A stretch of 64,000 nucleotides of DNA from Ascaphus truei (taxonomy: Eukaryota; Chordata; Amphibia; Anura; Ascaphidae). The notes under the pieces were generated by a model. The model worked only from the letters and a program-made list of their open reading frames with translations. It was not told where the DNA came from and searched no databases. How positions within the stretch are numbered: position 1 is the first letter of the stretch; each line of letters begins with the position of its first letter. Location: assembly GCA_036426205.1 (NCBI GenBank), contig WSYH01001259.1, forward strand, positions 62,001 through 126,000, in the 5' to 3' direction. Below are positions 45,254 through 55,786 of the stretch, one piece after another. The translations under genes and the position numbers were made by a program.

Positions 45254-46117
45254 CCTGATCACCCTGGCAGTGGGCACCATTGGGTTAATCCCTTCTCACT
45301 CTAGGTAGGACAGGAAATAGACTTTTGCAGGTGGGCCATATAAGGCCCCTCCCTCTACCTGCACCTTAGTCTTTTTCCTGTCCTCACAGCTAGGTGTAGG
45401 ATTTTTTTATTTTCTAACAGGACTCACCTACTGCACCTTGTGCAGATATCCAGGGTCTCAGCCTCTCTGCCCTGAAGCTCCGATCAACGCGCCCTACGGG
45501 TGGCAAGACGGAGACCCCTTAGAGTCGGGGGAGCCCCTGTTGGGGGGGGGGGGAGCAGCTGCAGCCGCGGGTGGGGAAGCTTAGGTGCAAAGCCCCAGGA
45601 CCAAACAAAGGCACACAGCAGCTGGGAGCCGTGGAGGCCCAGACTCACCGCATTAGCGTCTGGTACGCTGCGGTAAAGTACCCAGGAGCCCGCTACACAC
45701 AGAGGGGGGAGCAGCCATAGCTGCGAGCGGAAGGCTCAATGACCGCACTAGCGTCTGTGGATGCGGCGGTAAAACTACCCCAGGAGCCCCGCTACACGCC
45801 GAGGGGGGAGCAGCCATAGCTGCGAGCAGAAGGCTCAATGACCGCACTAGCGTCTGTGGATGCGGCGGTAAAACTACCCCAGGAACTCTGCTAGAAGCGG
45901 AAGGAGTAGCAGCTTTAGCTGCGAACCGGGAAAGGTTCTTTTGATCGCGTGAGTATTTGAAATACTGCGGAAAAAAAGGGTACAGTACACGCGGCCGCTT
46001 GGGAGCGCGCGCGTCACGCCGGCAGATACGTGCACAGCACGTGAGCCGTGCACGAGCACTTGATGACGTCAGAGAAGCGACGACCACACTGTGTGTATGT
46101 GTGAGGAGAGCTGCAGC

Positions 46118-47633
46118 ATGGAACGCTCAGCAGGGAGAAGCCAAGTCCTGGAAATGGATTCAAAAACGGAAACACCCAAAACTTCAGTTCCCAAGACTAG
46201 GTGAGTCCTTAGTTTTAGTTCTACAGGGGAAAGAGAGATGGTGTATATATATACATTAGGGTGTATGTTTAGTATTTATTTTGTTTTTATAATTTAGTTC
46301 GGTGGTTACCCTCCCAGAAGCAGAATCTTCAAAAGGGAAGGGGGAATCCCTGCAACATCAAAGAAAGGTTGCTAAGAAAACTAAATGGTGTTCAGCTTGT
46401 GAAAAACCAGCCCTAATAGGGAAGAAATTATGTGAAGATTGTCTTAAGGCAGCAGCAGGTGACAATGAACAAATGAGCAATTTCCTTGTATTAATGAAGG
46501 AGGCAGTTAAACAGAGTGTGGATGAAGCAATCCAGCAAGCAGTTAACCCTACGCAGAAAAGATCTAGATCCCAAACCAGTTTGGATAAAGGGAAAGGGTT
46601 TTCGTCAGATGAGTCTGAAATTGATTGTTTTCAAATATCAGAAGGGGAAGTGGATTCATCAGATCAAGATATTCAGGAGGAAGAATCTGAATTTGATGTA
46701 GAGATGGTGGATCCACTTATCAAAGCCATGAGACAGGCGTTAGAACTAGAAGACACTGAGGAGTTAACCCACAAGAAGGATAAACTTTTTGGGGCAAGAC
46801 AAAAGAAAGGTAGAGAGTTTCCTATCCATCAAGTGATTAAAGACCTCATTCAGGTGGAACTGGCTCGACCAGACGCCAAAATATTTGCGCCTAAAAGATT
46901 TGGGAAGGTGTATCCATTCCCACAGGAAGAGGTAAAAAATTGGGAGGTTAGCCCAAGGGTGGATACTGCTATTTCCAGAATAGTAAAAAAGACCACAATC
47001 CCAATAGAGGAAACTGCGTCACTAAGGGACGCTATGGATAAGAAAATGGATTGTTTAAAAAAAAAAAAAAAAACATATGTTACCGCAGGAACAGCCTACA
47101 AACCTGCCATAGCAACTACGTCAGCAGCAAGGGCTATGCGAGTATGGATTGCCAACATTGAAGAGGCAATAGACAAAGGCATAAAAATAAGTGCTATTCT
47201 TAAAGCACTGTCAGAAGTAAAATGGGCAACAGATTACATAGCAGAAGCTTCGTTGGATGCAGTAAAATTAGCTGCCAAATCTATGGCACTGACGGTATCA
47301 GCAAGAAGGGCTTTATGGCTCAGACAGTGGATGGCTGACACAGCATCAAAGAATACCTTGTGTGCATTACCATTTGTAGGTGAATTCCTCTTCGGCAGCC
47401 AACTGGATGCAATAATAACAAAAGCATCAGGAGGTAAGAGCACTTTTTTACCTCAGGAATACAGAGCCAGAAGATTCGGCTTCCAACAGGCTAATAGAAA
47501 CCAGTATAAAGAAGCACAGACATATAGACCTGGTAGGTCTTTCCCAAGACAAACAACATGGAGAGGTGGCCAGAATCGGTTTTTTCGTGGCTCCAGAGGA
47601 AGAGGATCATTCACAAGGAATAAGTCCACATGA
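46118..47633 (+). CDS. DIRS gag, two exons (copy 1)
   Basis: The 443-codon frame from 46302 has no ATG at its start. An ATG at 46118 opens a 27-codon exon (MERSAGRSQVLEMDSK...) ending at a good donor (AG/GTGAGT, 46200/46201). The acceptor ATAATTTAG ends at 46297, and joining restores one frame (83 bases plus exon 2). The protein has an N-terminal zinc-ribbon-like CSACEKPALIGKKLCEDC, an acidic Ser/Glu region, a helical capsid-like middle and a basic Arg/Gly C-terminus (GGQNRFFRGSRGRGS) suited to RNA binding. A 15-base A-run at about 47058-47073 alters residues around KKKKKT relative to copy 2. Confidence 0.8.
46201..46297 (+). other. 97-bp intron in DIRS gag (copy 1)
   Basis: Bounded by GTGAGT and TTTAG. 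Removal links the only upstream ATG exon to the gag frame with matching phase. In copy 2 the donor is mutated to ATGAGT. Confidence 0.7.
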
Positions 47634-49530
47634 AGGTCAGAGGGCCCAGCAGTTGTCCGTAGGAGGGCGGCTGAGACAGTTTTATACAACATGGGCCCAA
47701 ACAATACTGGACAATTGGGTATTACAGACCATTCGTCAGGGGTACAACATAGAATTCAGGGAGATACCAAGAAGGAATATGGGCGTAATAACATGTATAC
47801 AGTCCAAGGAAAAAAGAAGACAGATGAATTCGGCTTTAAAGAAATTATTACGAGCAGAAGTAATAAAGAAGGTACCTCAGGAAGACAGAGGAAGCGGAAT
47901 TTATTCCAGGATTTTTCTAGTAAAAAAACCTACTGGGGATTACAGAGCAATCCTAGACCTAAGAAGGGTAAATTCATTCTTGAAGATAAGAAAATTCAAG
48001 ATGGTGTCCTTAAATCTGATTATTCAAGAAATACAACCAGGAGCCTGGATGGTGGCGATAGACTTAAAAGACGCTTATCTGCATGTGCCCATAGCAAAAG
48101 GACATCAAAGATTCCTAAGGTTTGCAGTAAATCAAGATCATTATCAGTACACAGCGCTGCCATTTGGTCTGGCTACTTCCCCAAGGACGTTTACAAAGGT
48201 TCTAGCCCCTCTAGTGGCAGGAATGAGAGAAAGGGGGGTAGAAATATACCCTTACCTGGACGACATCCTGGTAAAGTCAAAGGATTTGGAGAAACTCCAA
48301 CAAGACCAAAATATGGTAATAACCTTCCTAGAACATCACGGTTGGTTAATAAACAGAGACAAGAGCCATCTCGTACCCACTCAGCTGTTAAGATTTCTGG
48401 GCGTAGAATTCGATACAGCAAAAGGAGAAGTGAGACTACCAGAGGCAAAAAGACAAGACATAGCCATACAAACAAAGAAGCTCAGGAAAGCTACCAGGAC
48501 TTCAGCAGAAGAATGCATGAAGCTCCTAGGGAAATTCGCTTCAACATTAAGCGTCACAAAATGGGCAGCACTACATATGAGACCACTGCAAAACAATTTC
48601 CTACAACAATGGAATGGGAATCACAAAGACACAAGACAAAGAATCTTGTTACACCCACACACAAAACAGGAATTAAAGTGGTGGGAAGATACCCGAAACC
48701 TTGGAAAAGGAAAAACGCTACAACCAGTACACTGGTTAAGAATTACAACAGATGCGAGCAAAACAGGTTGGGGTGCCCAGATGGGAGAAAAGGTGGTGCA
48801 AGGAACCTGGGGAAACCAGGAAAAGCACCTGCCATCAAATCTACTGGAATTAAAAGCAGTACAAAGGGCCCTAGAAGCTTTCCAAGACCATATAAGAGGT
48901 GGCTGTATAAAAATAGAATCAGACAACAGGTCAGTTGTCAAGTATATAGCCAAGCAAGGAGGAACCAGGAGCAGAAAGCTGATGAATCTCACAGCAGAAA
49001 TCCTTTTTTGGGCAGAACGCCACTTGTTGGATATTACAGCCATACATATCCCAGGACTAGAAAATGTCACAGCAGATTTTCTAAGTCGGAACATCATACA
49101 CCCAGGAGAATGGTCATTAGATCCAGAGGTGTTTCAAGAATTGGTAGAGCGATGGGGTCATCCAGACATAGATCTCATGGCGACACCCCAGAACCGCAAG
49201 GTAAGGAACTACTGTGCCAGACAGTTTCATCCAAGTGCACAAGCTACAGATGCTCTCAGCTTCAAATGGGACTTCAAGTTGGTGTACTTGTTCCCTCCAA
49301 TTCCCCTAATTCCAAAAACAATCAGGAAAATCAGGGAAGACCAAGCAGAGGTGATATTCATAGCACCATATTGGCCAAGAAGGCTTTGGTTCACACACTT
49401 GGTAAATATGGCAGTAGACGCACCATGGCACATACCAGATCGCAAAGGACTGATGCGACAAGGACCAATATGTCACCCGAATGCCAAACAATGGGCTTTG
49501 ACGGCATGGCGATTGAGCGGGAAACATTGA
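47566..49530 (+). CDS. DIRS reverse transcriptase - RNase H - methyltransferase (copy 1)
   Basis: The 654-codon frame overlaps the gag end by 68 bases in another frame and opens without an ATG, so frameshifting or internal initiation is likely. RT: KKPTGDYRAILDLRRVN, DLKDAYLHVPI, ALPFGLATSPRTFTKVL and the catalytic YLDDILVKS. RNase H: TTDASKTGWG, LLELKAVQRAL, IESDNRSVVKYI, VTADFLSR. The C-terminal third (HPDIDLMATPQNRKVRNYC, DALSFKWDF, LFPPIPLI, IFIAPYWPRRLWF) matches the Dam-like methyltransferase domain typical of DIRS elements. The frame is uninterrupted and catalytic motifs are intact. The long frames in the other phase over this region are shadows. Confidence 0.92.
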   Translation: MARIGFFVAPEEEDHSQGISPHEGQRAQQLSVGGRLRQFYTTWAQTILDNWVLQTIRQGYNIEFREIPRRNMGVITCIQSKEKRRQMNSALKKLLRAEVIKKVPQEDRGSGIYSRIFLVKKPTGDYRAILDLRRVNSFLKIRKFKMVSLNLIIQEIQPGAWMVAIDLKDAYLHVPIAKGHQRFLRFAVNQDHYQYTALPFGLATSPRTFTKVLAPLVAGMRERGVEIYPYLDDILVKSKDLEKLQQDQNMVITFLEHHGWLINRDKSHLVPTQLLRFLGVEFDTAKGEVRLPEAKRQDIAIQTKKLRKATRTSAEECMKLLGKFASTLSVTKWAALHMRPLQNNFLQQWNGNHKDTRQRILLHPHTKQELKWWEDTRNLGKGKTLQPVHWLRITTDASKTGWGAQMGEKVVQGTWGNQEKHLPSNLLELKAVQRALEAFQDHIRGGCIKIESDNRSVVKYIAKQGGTRSRKLMNLTAEILFWAERHLLDITAIHIPGLENVTADFLSRNIIHPGEWSLDPEVFQELVERWGHPDIDLMATPQNRKVRNYCARQFHPSAQATDALSFKWDFKLVYLFPPIPLIPKTIRKIREDQAEVIFIAPYWPRRLWFTHLVNMAVDAPWHIPDRKGLMRQGPICHPNAKQWALTAWRLSGKH

Positions 49531-50325
49531 GACTGAAGGGTTGTTCAGACAAAACAATTCAAACCCTTTTACAAGCAAGGAAAAGTTCCACATCAAGTGT
49601 ATACCATAGAATCTGGCTTTGCTTTTGCGATTGGTGTGAAAAAGAGAAACAAAATTTCCTTTCACCTGGAATTGTATCTATAGTGGAGTTCCTGCATAAA
49701 GGATTTGAGAAAGGTCTCAGTTTCAGCTCGTTAAAAGTACAGGTGTCTGCATTATCAGCCTTGTTGGAAAGAAATCTGGCAATGGAAAGATTGATCATCA
49801 GGTTCTTTCAGGCAGTTAAAAGGTTAAGACCTCAAATCAAAAACAGGGTACCTACATGGGACTTGTCCCTAGTATTGGATGTACTAACATCAGCTCCGTT
49901 TGAACCTATAGAGGAGATAGGCCTAAAATGGTTGTCATGGAAAATGGCGTTTCTGATAGCAATCACCTCAGCAAGGAGAGTGGGAGAACTACAGGCGCTA
50001 TCTGCCAAGGAACCATTCCTAGTCATACATCAAGACAAGGCAGTTCTCAGACCAGTGCATCAATTCCTGCCAAAGGTGGTATCACAGTTCCACATGAATC
50101 AAGAGATTGTGATTCCGTCATTTTGTCCAGAACCAAAAAATAAGAAAGAAGAAAGACTACACAAGTTAGACGTGGTAAGATGTCTAAAGGTGTACCTGGA
50201 AAGGATGCAAGATGTCAGAAAGACAGACAAACTATTCATCATTCCAGAGGGAACAAAGAAAGGTCAAGCAGCATCAAAGACAACAATTTCCCAGTGGATC
50301 GTGTCTTGTATTAAAAAAGCTTATG
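49506..50325 (+). pseudogene. DIRS tyrosine recombinase, truncated (copy 1)
   Basis: Starts at ATG 49506, overlapping the RT gene by 25 bases. It keeps the N-terminal SAM-like region and the first catalytic Arg (ITSARRVGELQAL) but is cut at 50325, before the HxxR box and the nucleophilic Tyr, by fusion to LINE sequence. No active recombinase can be made. Confidence 0.9.
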
Positions 50326-50449
50326 GAGAGGCGTGCACGACAAGGAGGTGAATGGCAGCTTAGAGTGTGAGCTCCATCCCCTCCGGCGTTTCAAATCGAT
50401 CTAACTCCAGCAAAAACACAGCATCTGCATAATCCAGTATCTGCAGAAC

Positions 50450-51382
50450 ATGTCTAAATATACAGACATGGCATCAACTAAGACTTTAAGAAAAAAAACA
50501 CAGCCGGTGTCTACTTATTTTAAGAGCAAAGAGGCTGCCAGGGCTGACGTACCTGAATCTCCAGTGCAAACAGCATCAGCAGACCCAGAATTGGACTCCG
50601 CACCTGAAGAACCACACGATATGGATATAATGAGACGTAAAGACATGAAGGAGTTTTGCAGCAATATGCAACAATTCTTTAAGTCTGAACTTTGGGCACT
50701 TCGGAAGGATATAGACGCAATAGGGGAGCGTACGGCTGCTTTGGAATCCAGGGCAGATGAGACAGCTACATCCACAACACAAACACAGACTCAAATATCC
50801 GCCTTAAAGGCACAGGTCACCTCCCTAGAGGATAAAATTGAGGACGCAGAGAACCGCGACCGGCGCTGTAACATACGGCTGAGAGGGGTCCCAGAAGCTA
50901 TAACTGACCCAGAAGAATTCACCTCGAGGTGGCTGGAACATATATTCCCAGACATGGCTGCCAGAGACCTGGTTCTGGACAGATGCCACCGGGCACTGAG
51001 GGGAAGACCTCAAAAAGGAGACCCCCCGAGGGATGTGGTAATTAGATTCCACTGTTACCGCACCAAAGAAGAAACATGCCGGATAGCAAGGGAACTGAAG
51101 GTAGTGGAGTTTGAGAAAATAAAATTCCAAGTGTACCAGGATCTGTCACCTGCCACGCTAGCAAAAAGGAGAGCATTAGCCTCCGTTACCAGAACACTGC
51201 GTGACCAAGAGGTGAGGTACCGCTGGCTATTCCCGTGTGCCCTAATGGTCTTTAAGAACGGGGTGGCACATACCCTCAAAAATGTAGAGGACACAGAGGG
51301 ATTCCTTAGAAGGGTCCTGGGTTCAACACAGAGCCCCCCTCGCCACGCGGCAGCTAAAGATGGCGCCCCCGCGCAGCCATGA
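50450..51382 (+). CDS. L1-type ORF1 protein (RNA-binding)
   Basis: 310 codons. Residues ~70-135 form a coiled coil (MKEFCSNMQQFFKSELWALRKD, ALKAQVTSLEDKIEDAENR). An RRM-like domain follows (RRCNIRLRGVPEAI, ARDLVLDRCHRAL, DVVIRFHCYRTKEE), then the C-terminal domain (KFQVYQDLSPATLAKRRALASVTRTLR). This is the trimeric nucleic-acid chaperone of L1/Tx1 LINEs. The frame is intact. Confidence 0.9.
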   Translation: MSKYTDMASTKTLRKKTQPVSTYFKSKEAARADVPESPVQTASADPELDSAPEEPHDMDIMRRKDMKEFCSNMQQFFKSELWALRKDIDAIGERTAALESRADETATSTTQTQTQISALKAQVTSLEDKIEDAENRDRRCNIRLRGVPEAITDPEEFTSRWLEHIFPDMAARDLVLDRCHRALRGRPQKGDPPRDVVIRFHCYRTKEETCRIARELKVVEFEKIKFQVYQDLSPATLAKRRALASVTRTLRDQEVRYRWLFPCALMVFKNGVAHTLKNVEDTEGFLRRVLGSTQSPPRHAAAKDGAPAQP

Positions 51383-51694
51383 GCTAACCCACGACTGATG
51401 CACTGAGCCCTGCATAAAAGACCCTCCACTAGCCACAATCACCGGAATCTTCTATTTTGACCTACCCCAACATTGCCCCTCATGCCCCCGGGACCGCTTG
51501 GGACCCCTTCCGCAGCCCTCACCAGTCCCTAGAGAGGGGAATCAGCACCCTACAACGCAGCAGGTCCTACTCACGTTTTTTGGCCGGCAGCCATCTTCCC
51601 TTACTCCTTCCCCGAGGCGCAGGGGAACTTCAGTGATCTTCGCGGGCTTGTCCTGTGACGTCATCACCCCGCGCCGTCTTCCCGCGAGAGCTGG

Positions 51695-51925
51695 ATCCAT
51701 GGCGCCTGCGCAGTAGAGGGAGGAAGCGGAGGCACCTACTGCCCTCACCAAGATGGCCGCCGAGGAGTGCTGCCACGCGCGGGACCCCCGGCGCCTGCGC
51801 AGAAGAGGGAGGAAGTGAGGGAGCTTACTGCCCTTACCAAGATGGCCGCCGAGGAGCGCTGACACACACGGGATTCCGGCGCTTGCTGCCCTCACCAAGA
51901 TGGCCGCTGATGAGCTCTGCACACA
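51695..51925 (+). repeat. three ~90-bp repeats with AAGATGGCCGCC
   Basis: Units starting near 51700, 51790 and 51879 each contain GGCGC(C)TGCGCAG or a remnant, GAGGGAGGAAG, CCCTCACCAAGATGGCCGC. The AAGATGGCCGCC core matches the YY1 site found in L1 promoters. Position after ORF1 is unexpected for a promoter. Confidence 0.7.
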
Positions 51926-52377
51926 GAACGAGGAGGCTGGAGGGGGCGCAGACGCGGAGGAGCTCTGGACACGCCACAAGGGGGTGTGCATGGCAGCCTC
52001 CGCTCGTGCCCATGCCCCAGAACTGTGGTCTCCCATATACTATACATAAATACACACAATAAAAAGGATCTAAGGGAAAGGGAGGGGGGAGGGGGGGATG
52101 ACCGCACTAGCGTCTGTGGATGCGGCGGTAAAACTACCCCAGGAACTCTGCTAGAAGCGGAAGGAGTAGCAGCTTTAGCTGCGAACCGGGAAAGGTTCTT
52201 TTGACCGCGTGAGTATTTGAAATACTGCGGAAAAAAAGAGTACAGTACACGCGGCCGCTTGGGAGCGCGCGCGTCACGCCGGCAGATACGTGCACAGCAC
52301 GTGAGCCGTGCACGAGCACTTGATGACGTCAGAGAAGCGACGACCACACTGTGTGTATGTGTGAGGAGAGCTGCAGC

Positions 52378-53889
52378 ATGGAACGCTCAGCAGGGAGAAG
52401 CCAAGTGCTGGAAATGGATTCAAAAACGGAAACACCCAAAACTTCAGTTCCCAAGACTAGATGAGTCCTTAGTTTTAGTTCTACAGGGGAAAGAGAGATG
52501 GTGTATATATATATACATTAGGGTGTATGTTTAGTATTTATTTTGTTTTTATAATTTAGTTCGGTGGTTACCCTCCCAGAAGCAGAATCTTCAAAAGGGA
52601 AGGGGGAATCCCTGCAACATAAAAGAAAGGTTGCTAAGAAAACTAAATGGTGTTCAGCTTGTGAAAAACCAGCCCTAATAGGGAAGAAATTATGTGAAGA
52701 TTGTCTTAAGGCAGCAGCAGGTGACAATGAACAAATGAGCAATTTCCTTGTATTAATGAAGGAGGCAGTTAAACAGAGTGTGGATGAAGCAGTCCAGCAA
52801 GCAGTTAACCCTACGCAGAAAAGATCTAGATCCCAAACCAGTTTGGATAAAGGGAAAGGGTTTTCGTCAGATGAGTCTGAAATTGATTGTTTTCAAATAT
52901 CAGAAGGGGAAGTGGATTCATCAGATCAAGATATTCAGGAGGAAGAATCTGAATTTGATGTAGAGATGGTGGATCCACTTATCAAAGCCATGAGACAGGC
53001 GTTAGAACTAGAAGACACTGAGGAGTTAACCCACAAGAAGGATAAACTTTTTGGGGCAAGACAAAAGAAAGGTAGAGAGTTTCCTATCCATCAAGTGATT
53101 AAAGACCTCATTCAGGTGGAACTGGCTCGACCAGACGCCAAAATATTTGCGCCTAAAAGATTTGGGAAGATGTATCCATTCCCACAGGAAGAGGTAAAAA
53201 ATTGGGAGGTTAGCCCAAGGGTGGATACTGCTATTTCCAGAATAGTAAAAAAGACCACAATCCCAATAGAGGAAACTGCGTCACTAAGGGACGCTATGGA
53301 TAAGAAAATGGATTATGTTTTAAAAAAAGCATATGTTACCGCAGGAACAGCCTACAAACCTGCCATAGCAACTACGTCAGCAGCAAGGGCTATGCGAGTA
53401 TGGATTGCCAACATTGAAGAGGCAATAGACAAAGGCGTAAAAAGAAGTGCTATTCTTAAAGCACAGTCAGAAGTAAAATGGGCAACAGATTACATAGCAG
53501 AAGCTTTGTTGGATGCAGTAAAATTAGCTGCCAAATCTATGGCACTGACAGTATCAGCAAGAAGGGCTTTATGGCTCAGACAGTGGATGGCTGACACAGC
53601 ATCAAAGAATACCTTGTGTGCATTACCATTTGAAGGTGAATTCCTCTTCGGCAGCAAACTGGATGCAATAATAACAAAAGCATCAGGAGGTAAGAGCACT
53701 TTTTTACCTCAGGAATACAGAGCCAGAAGATTCGGCTTCCAACAGGCTAATAGAAACCAGTATAAAGAAGCAAAGACATATAGACCTGGTAGGTCTTTCC
53801 CAAGACAAACAACATGGAGAGGTGGCCAGAATCGGCTTTTTCGTGGCTCCAGAGGAAGAGGATCATTCACAAGGAATAAGTCCACATGA
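52378..53889 (+). pseudogene. DIRS gag, splice donor lost (copy 2)
   Basis: The gag frame (52564-53889, 441 codons) is intact and nearly equal to copy 1, with the cleaner MDYVLKKAYVTAG where copy 1 has an A-run. The upstream ATG exon (52378-52460) is present, but the donor at 52461 reads ATGAGT instead of GTGAGT, so the start exon cannot be joined by the normal splice. Expression would need another start. Confidence 0.7.
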
Positions 53890-55786
53890 AGGTCAGAGGG
53901 CCCAGCAATTGTCCGTAGGAGGGCGGCTGAGACAGTTTTATACAACATGGGCCCAAACAATACTGGACAATTGGGTATTACAGACCATTCGTCAGGGGTA
54001 CAACATAGAATTCAGGGAGATACCAAGAAGGAATATGGGCGTAATAACATGTATACAGTCCAAGGAAAAAAGAAGACAGATGAATTCGGCTTTAAATAAA
54101 TTATTACGAGCAGAAGTAATAAAGAAGGTACCTCAGGAAGACAGAGGAAGCGGAATTTATTCCAGGATTTTTCTAGTAAAAAAACCTACTGGGGATTACA
54201 GAGCAATCCTAGACCTAAGAAGGGTAAATTCATTCTTGAAGATAAGAAAATTCAAGATGGTGTCCTTGAATCTGATTATTCAAGAAATACAACCAGGAGA
54301 CTGGATGGTGGCGATAGACTTAAAAGGCGCTTATCTGCATGTGCCCATAGCAAAAGGACATCAAAGATTCCTAAGGTTTGCAGTAAATCAAGATCATTAT
54401 CAGTACACAGCGCTGCCATTTGGTCTGGCTACTTCCCCAAGGACGTTTACAAAGGTTCTAGCCCCTCTAGTGGCAGAAATGAGAGAAAGGGGGGTAGAAA
54501 TATACCCTTACCTGGACGACATCCTGGTAAAGTCAAAGGATTTGGAGAAACTCCAACAAGACCAAAATATGGTAATAACCTTCCTAGAACATCACGGTTG
54601 GTTAATAAACAGAGACAAGAGCCATCTCGTACCCACTCAGCTGTTAAGATTTCTGGGCGTAGAATTCGATACAGCAAAAGGAGAAGTGAGACTACCAGAG
54701 GCAAAAAGACCAGACATAGCCATACAAACAAAGAAGCTCAGGAAAGCTACCAGGACTTCAGCAGAAGAATGCATGAAGCTCCTAGGGAAATTCGCTTCAA
54801 CATTAAGCGTCACAAAATGGGCAGCACTACATATGAGACCACTGCAAAACAATTTCCTACAACAATGGAATGGGAATCACAAAGACACAAGACAAAGAAT
54901 CTTGTTACACCCACACACAAAACAGGAATTAAAGTGGTGGGAAGATACCCGAAACCTGGGAAAAGGAAAAACGCTACAACCAGTACACTGGTTAAGAATT
55001 ACAACAGATGCGAGCAAAACAGGTTGGGGTGCCCAGATGGGAGAAAAGGTGGTGCAAGGAACCTGGGGAAACCAGGAAAAGCACCTGCCATCAAATCTAC
55101 TGGAATTAAAAGCAGTACAAAGGGCCCTAGAAGCTTTCCAAGACCATGTAAGAGGTGGCTGTATAAAAATAGAATCAGACAACAGGTCAGTTGTCAAGTA
55201 TATAGCCAAGCAAGGAGGAACCAGGAGCAGAAAGCTGATGAATCTCACAGCAGAAATCCTCTTTTGGGCAGAATGCCACTTGTTGGATATTACAGCCATA
55301 CATATCCCAGGACTAGAAAATGTCACAGCAGATTTTCTAAGTCGGAACATCATACACCCAGGAGAATGGTCATTAGATCCAGAGGTGTTTCAAGAATTGG
55401 TAGAGCGATGGGGTCATCCAGACATAGATCTCATGGCGACACCCCAGAACCGCAAGGTAAGGAACTACTGTGCCAGACAGTTTCATCCAAGTGCACAAGC
55501 TACAGATGCTCTCAGCTTCAAATGGGACTTCAAGTTGGTGTACTTATTCCCTCCAATTCCCCTAATTCCAAAAACAATCAGGAAAATCAGGGAAGACCAA
55601 GCAGAGGTGATATTCATAGCACCCTACTGGCCAAGAAGGCTTTGGTTCACACACTTGGTAAATATGGCAGTAGACGCACCATGGCACATACCAGATCGCA
55701 AAGGACTGATGCGACAAGGACCAATATGTCATCCGAATGCCAAACAATGGGCTTTGACGGCATGGCGATTGAACGGGAAACATTGA
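53822..55786 (+). CDS. DIRS reverse transcriptase - RNase H - methyltransferase (copy 2)
   Basis: 654 codons, the same architecture and catalytic motifs as copy 1 (YLDDILVKS; TTDASKTGWG; IAPYWPRRLWF). It differs by a handful of substitutions, for example DLKGAYLHV in place of DLKDAYLHV in RT motif A. That Asp-to-Gly change is two residues past the catalytic Asp (AIDLK), so the catalytic residue itself is kept. Confidence 0.92.
   Translation: MARIGFFVAPEEEDHSQGISPHEGQRAQQLSVGGRLRQFYTTWAQTILDNWVLQTIRQGYNIEFREIPRRNMGVITCIQSKEKRRQMNSALNKLLRAEVIKKVPQEDRGSGIYSRIFLVKKPTGDYRAILDLRRVNSFLKIRKFKMVSLNLIIQEIQPGDWMVAIDLKGAYLHVPIAKGHQRFLRFAVNQDHYQYTALPFGLATSPRTFTKVLAPLVAEMRERGVEIYPYLDDILVKSKDLEKLQQDQNMVITFLEHHGWLINRDKSHLVPTQLLRFLGVEFDTAKGEVRLPEAKRPDIAIQTKKLRKATRTSAEECMKLLGKFASTLSVTKWAALHMRPLQNNFLQQWNGNHKDTRQRILLHPHTKQELKWWEDTRNLGKGKTLQPVHWLRITTDASKTGWGAQMGEKVVQGTWGNQEKHLPSNLLELKAVQRALEAFQDHVRGGCIKIESDNRSVVKYIAKQGGTRSRKLMNLTAEILFWAECHLLDITAIHIPGLENVTADFLSRNIIHPGEWSLDPEVFQELVERWGHPDIDLMATPQNRKVRNYCARQFHPSAQATDALSFKWDFKLVYLFPPIPLIPKTIRKIREDQAEVIFIAPYWPRRLWFTHLVNMAVDAPWHIPDRKGLMRQGPICHPNAKQWALTAWRLNGKH

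Larger units (their letters stand above)
45254..50325 (+). mobile_element. DIRS retrotransposon, copy 1 (3'-truncated)
   Basis: It has the left inverted terminal repeat (CCTGATCACCCTGG), a leader with about three ~100-bp repeats (CCGCACTAGCGTCTGTGGATG), a spliced gag gene, an RT-RNase H-methyltransferase gene and the first part of the tyrosine recombinase gene. It is cut at 50325, where LINE sequence starts. DIRS elements replicate through a circle and integrate by tyrosine recombinase, so they make no target duplication. Confidence 0.92.
50326..52097 (+). mobile_element. L1/Tx1-type LINE 5' half
   Basis: It contains a short 5' UTR, a complete ORF1 and about 700 bases beyond it, but no ORF2. 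Ordinary LINE insertions lose the 5' end, so losing the 3' end instead points to rearrangement. It separates two truncated DIRS copies. Confidence 0.8.

Noticed and set aside
47691..49500. Very long frame in another phase over the DIRS RT (part of an 886-codon frame; same in copy 2)
   Set aside because: It overlaps the conserved RT frame and shows no family motif. Only the part after 49506 (55762 in copy 2) is the tyrosine recombinase.
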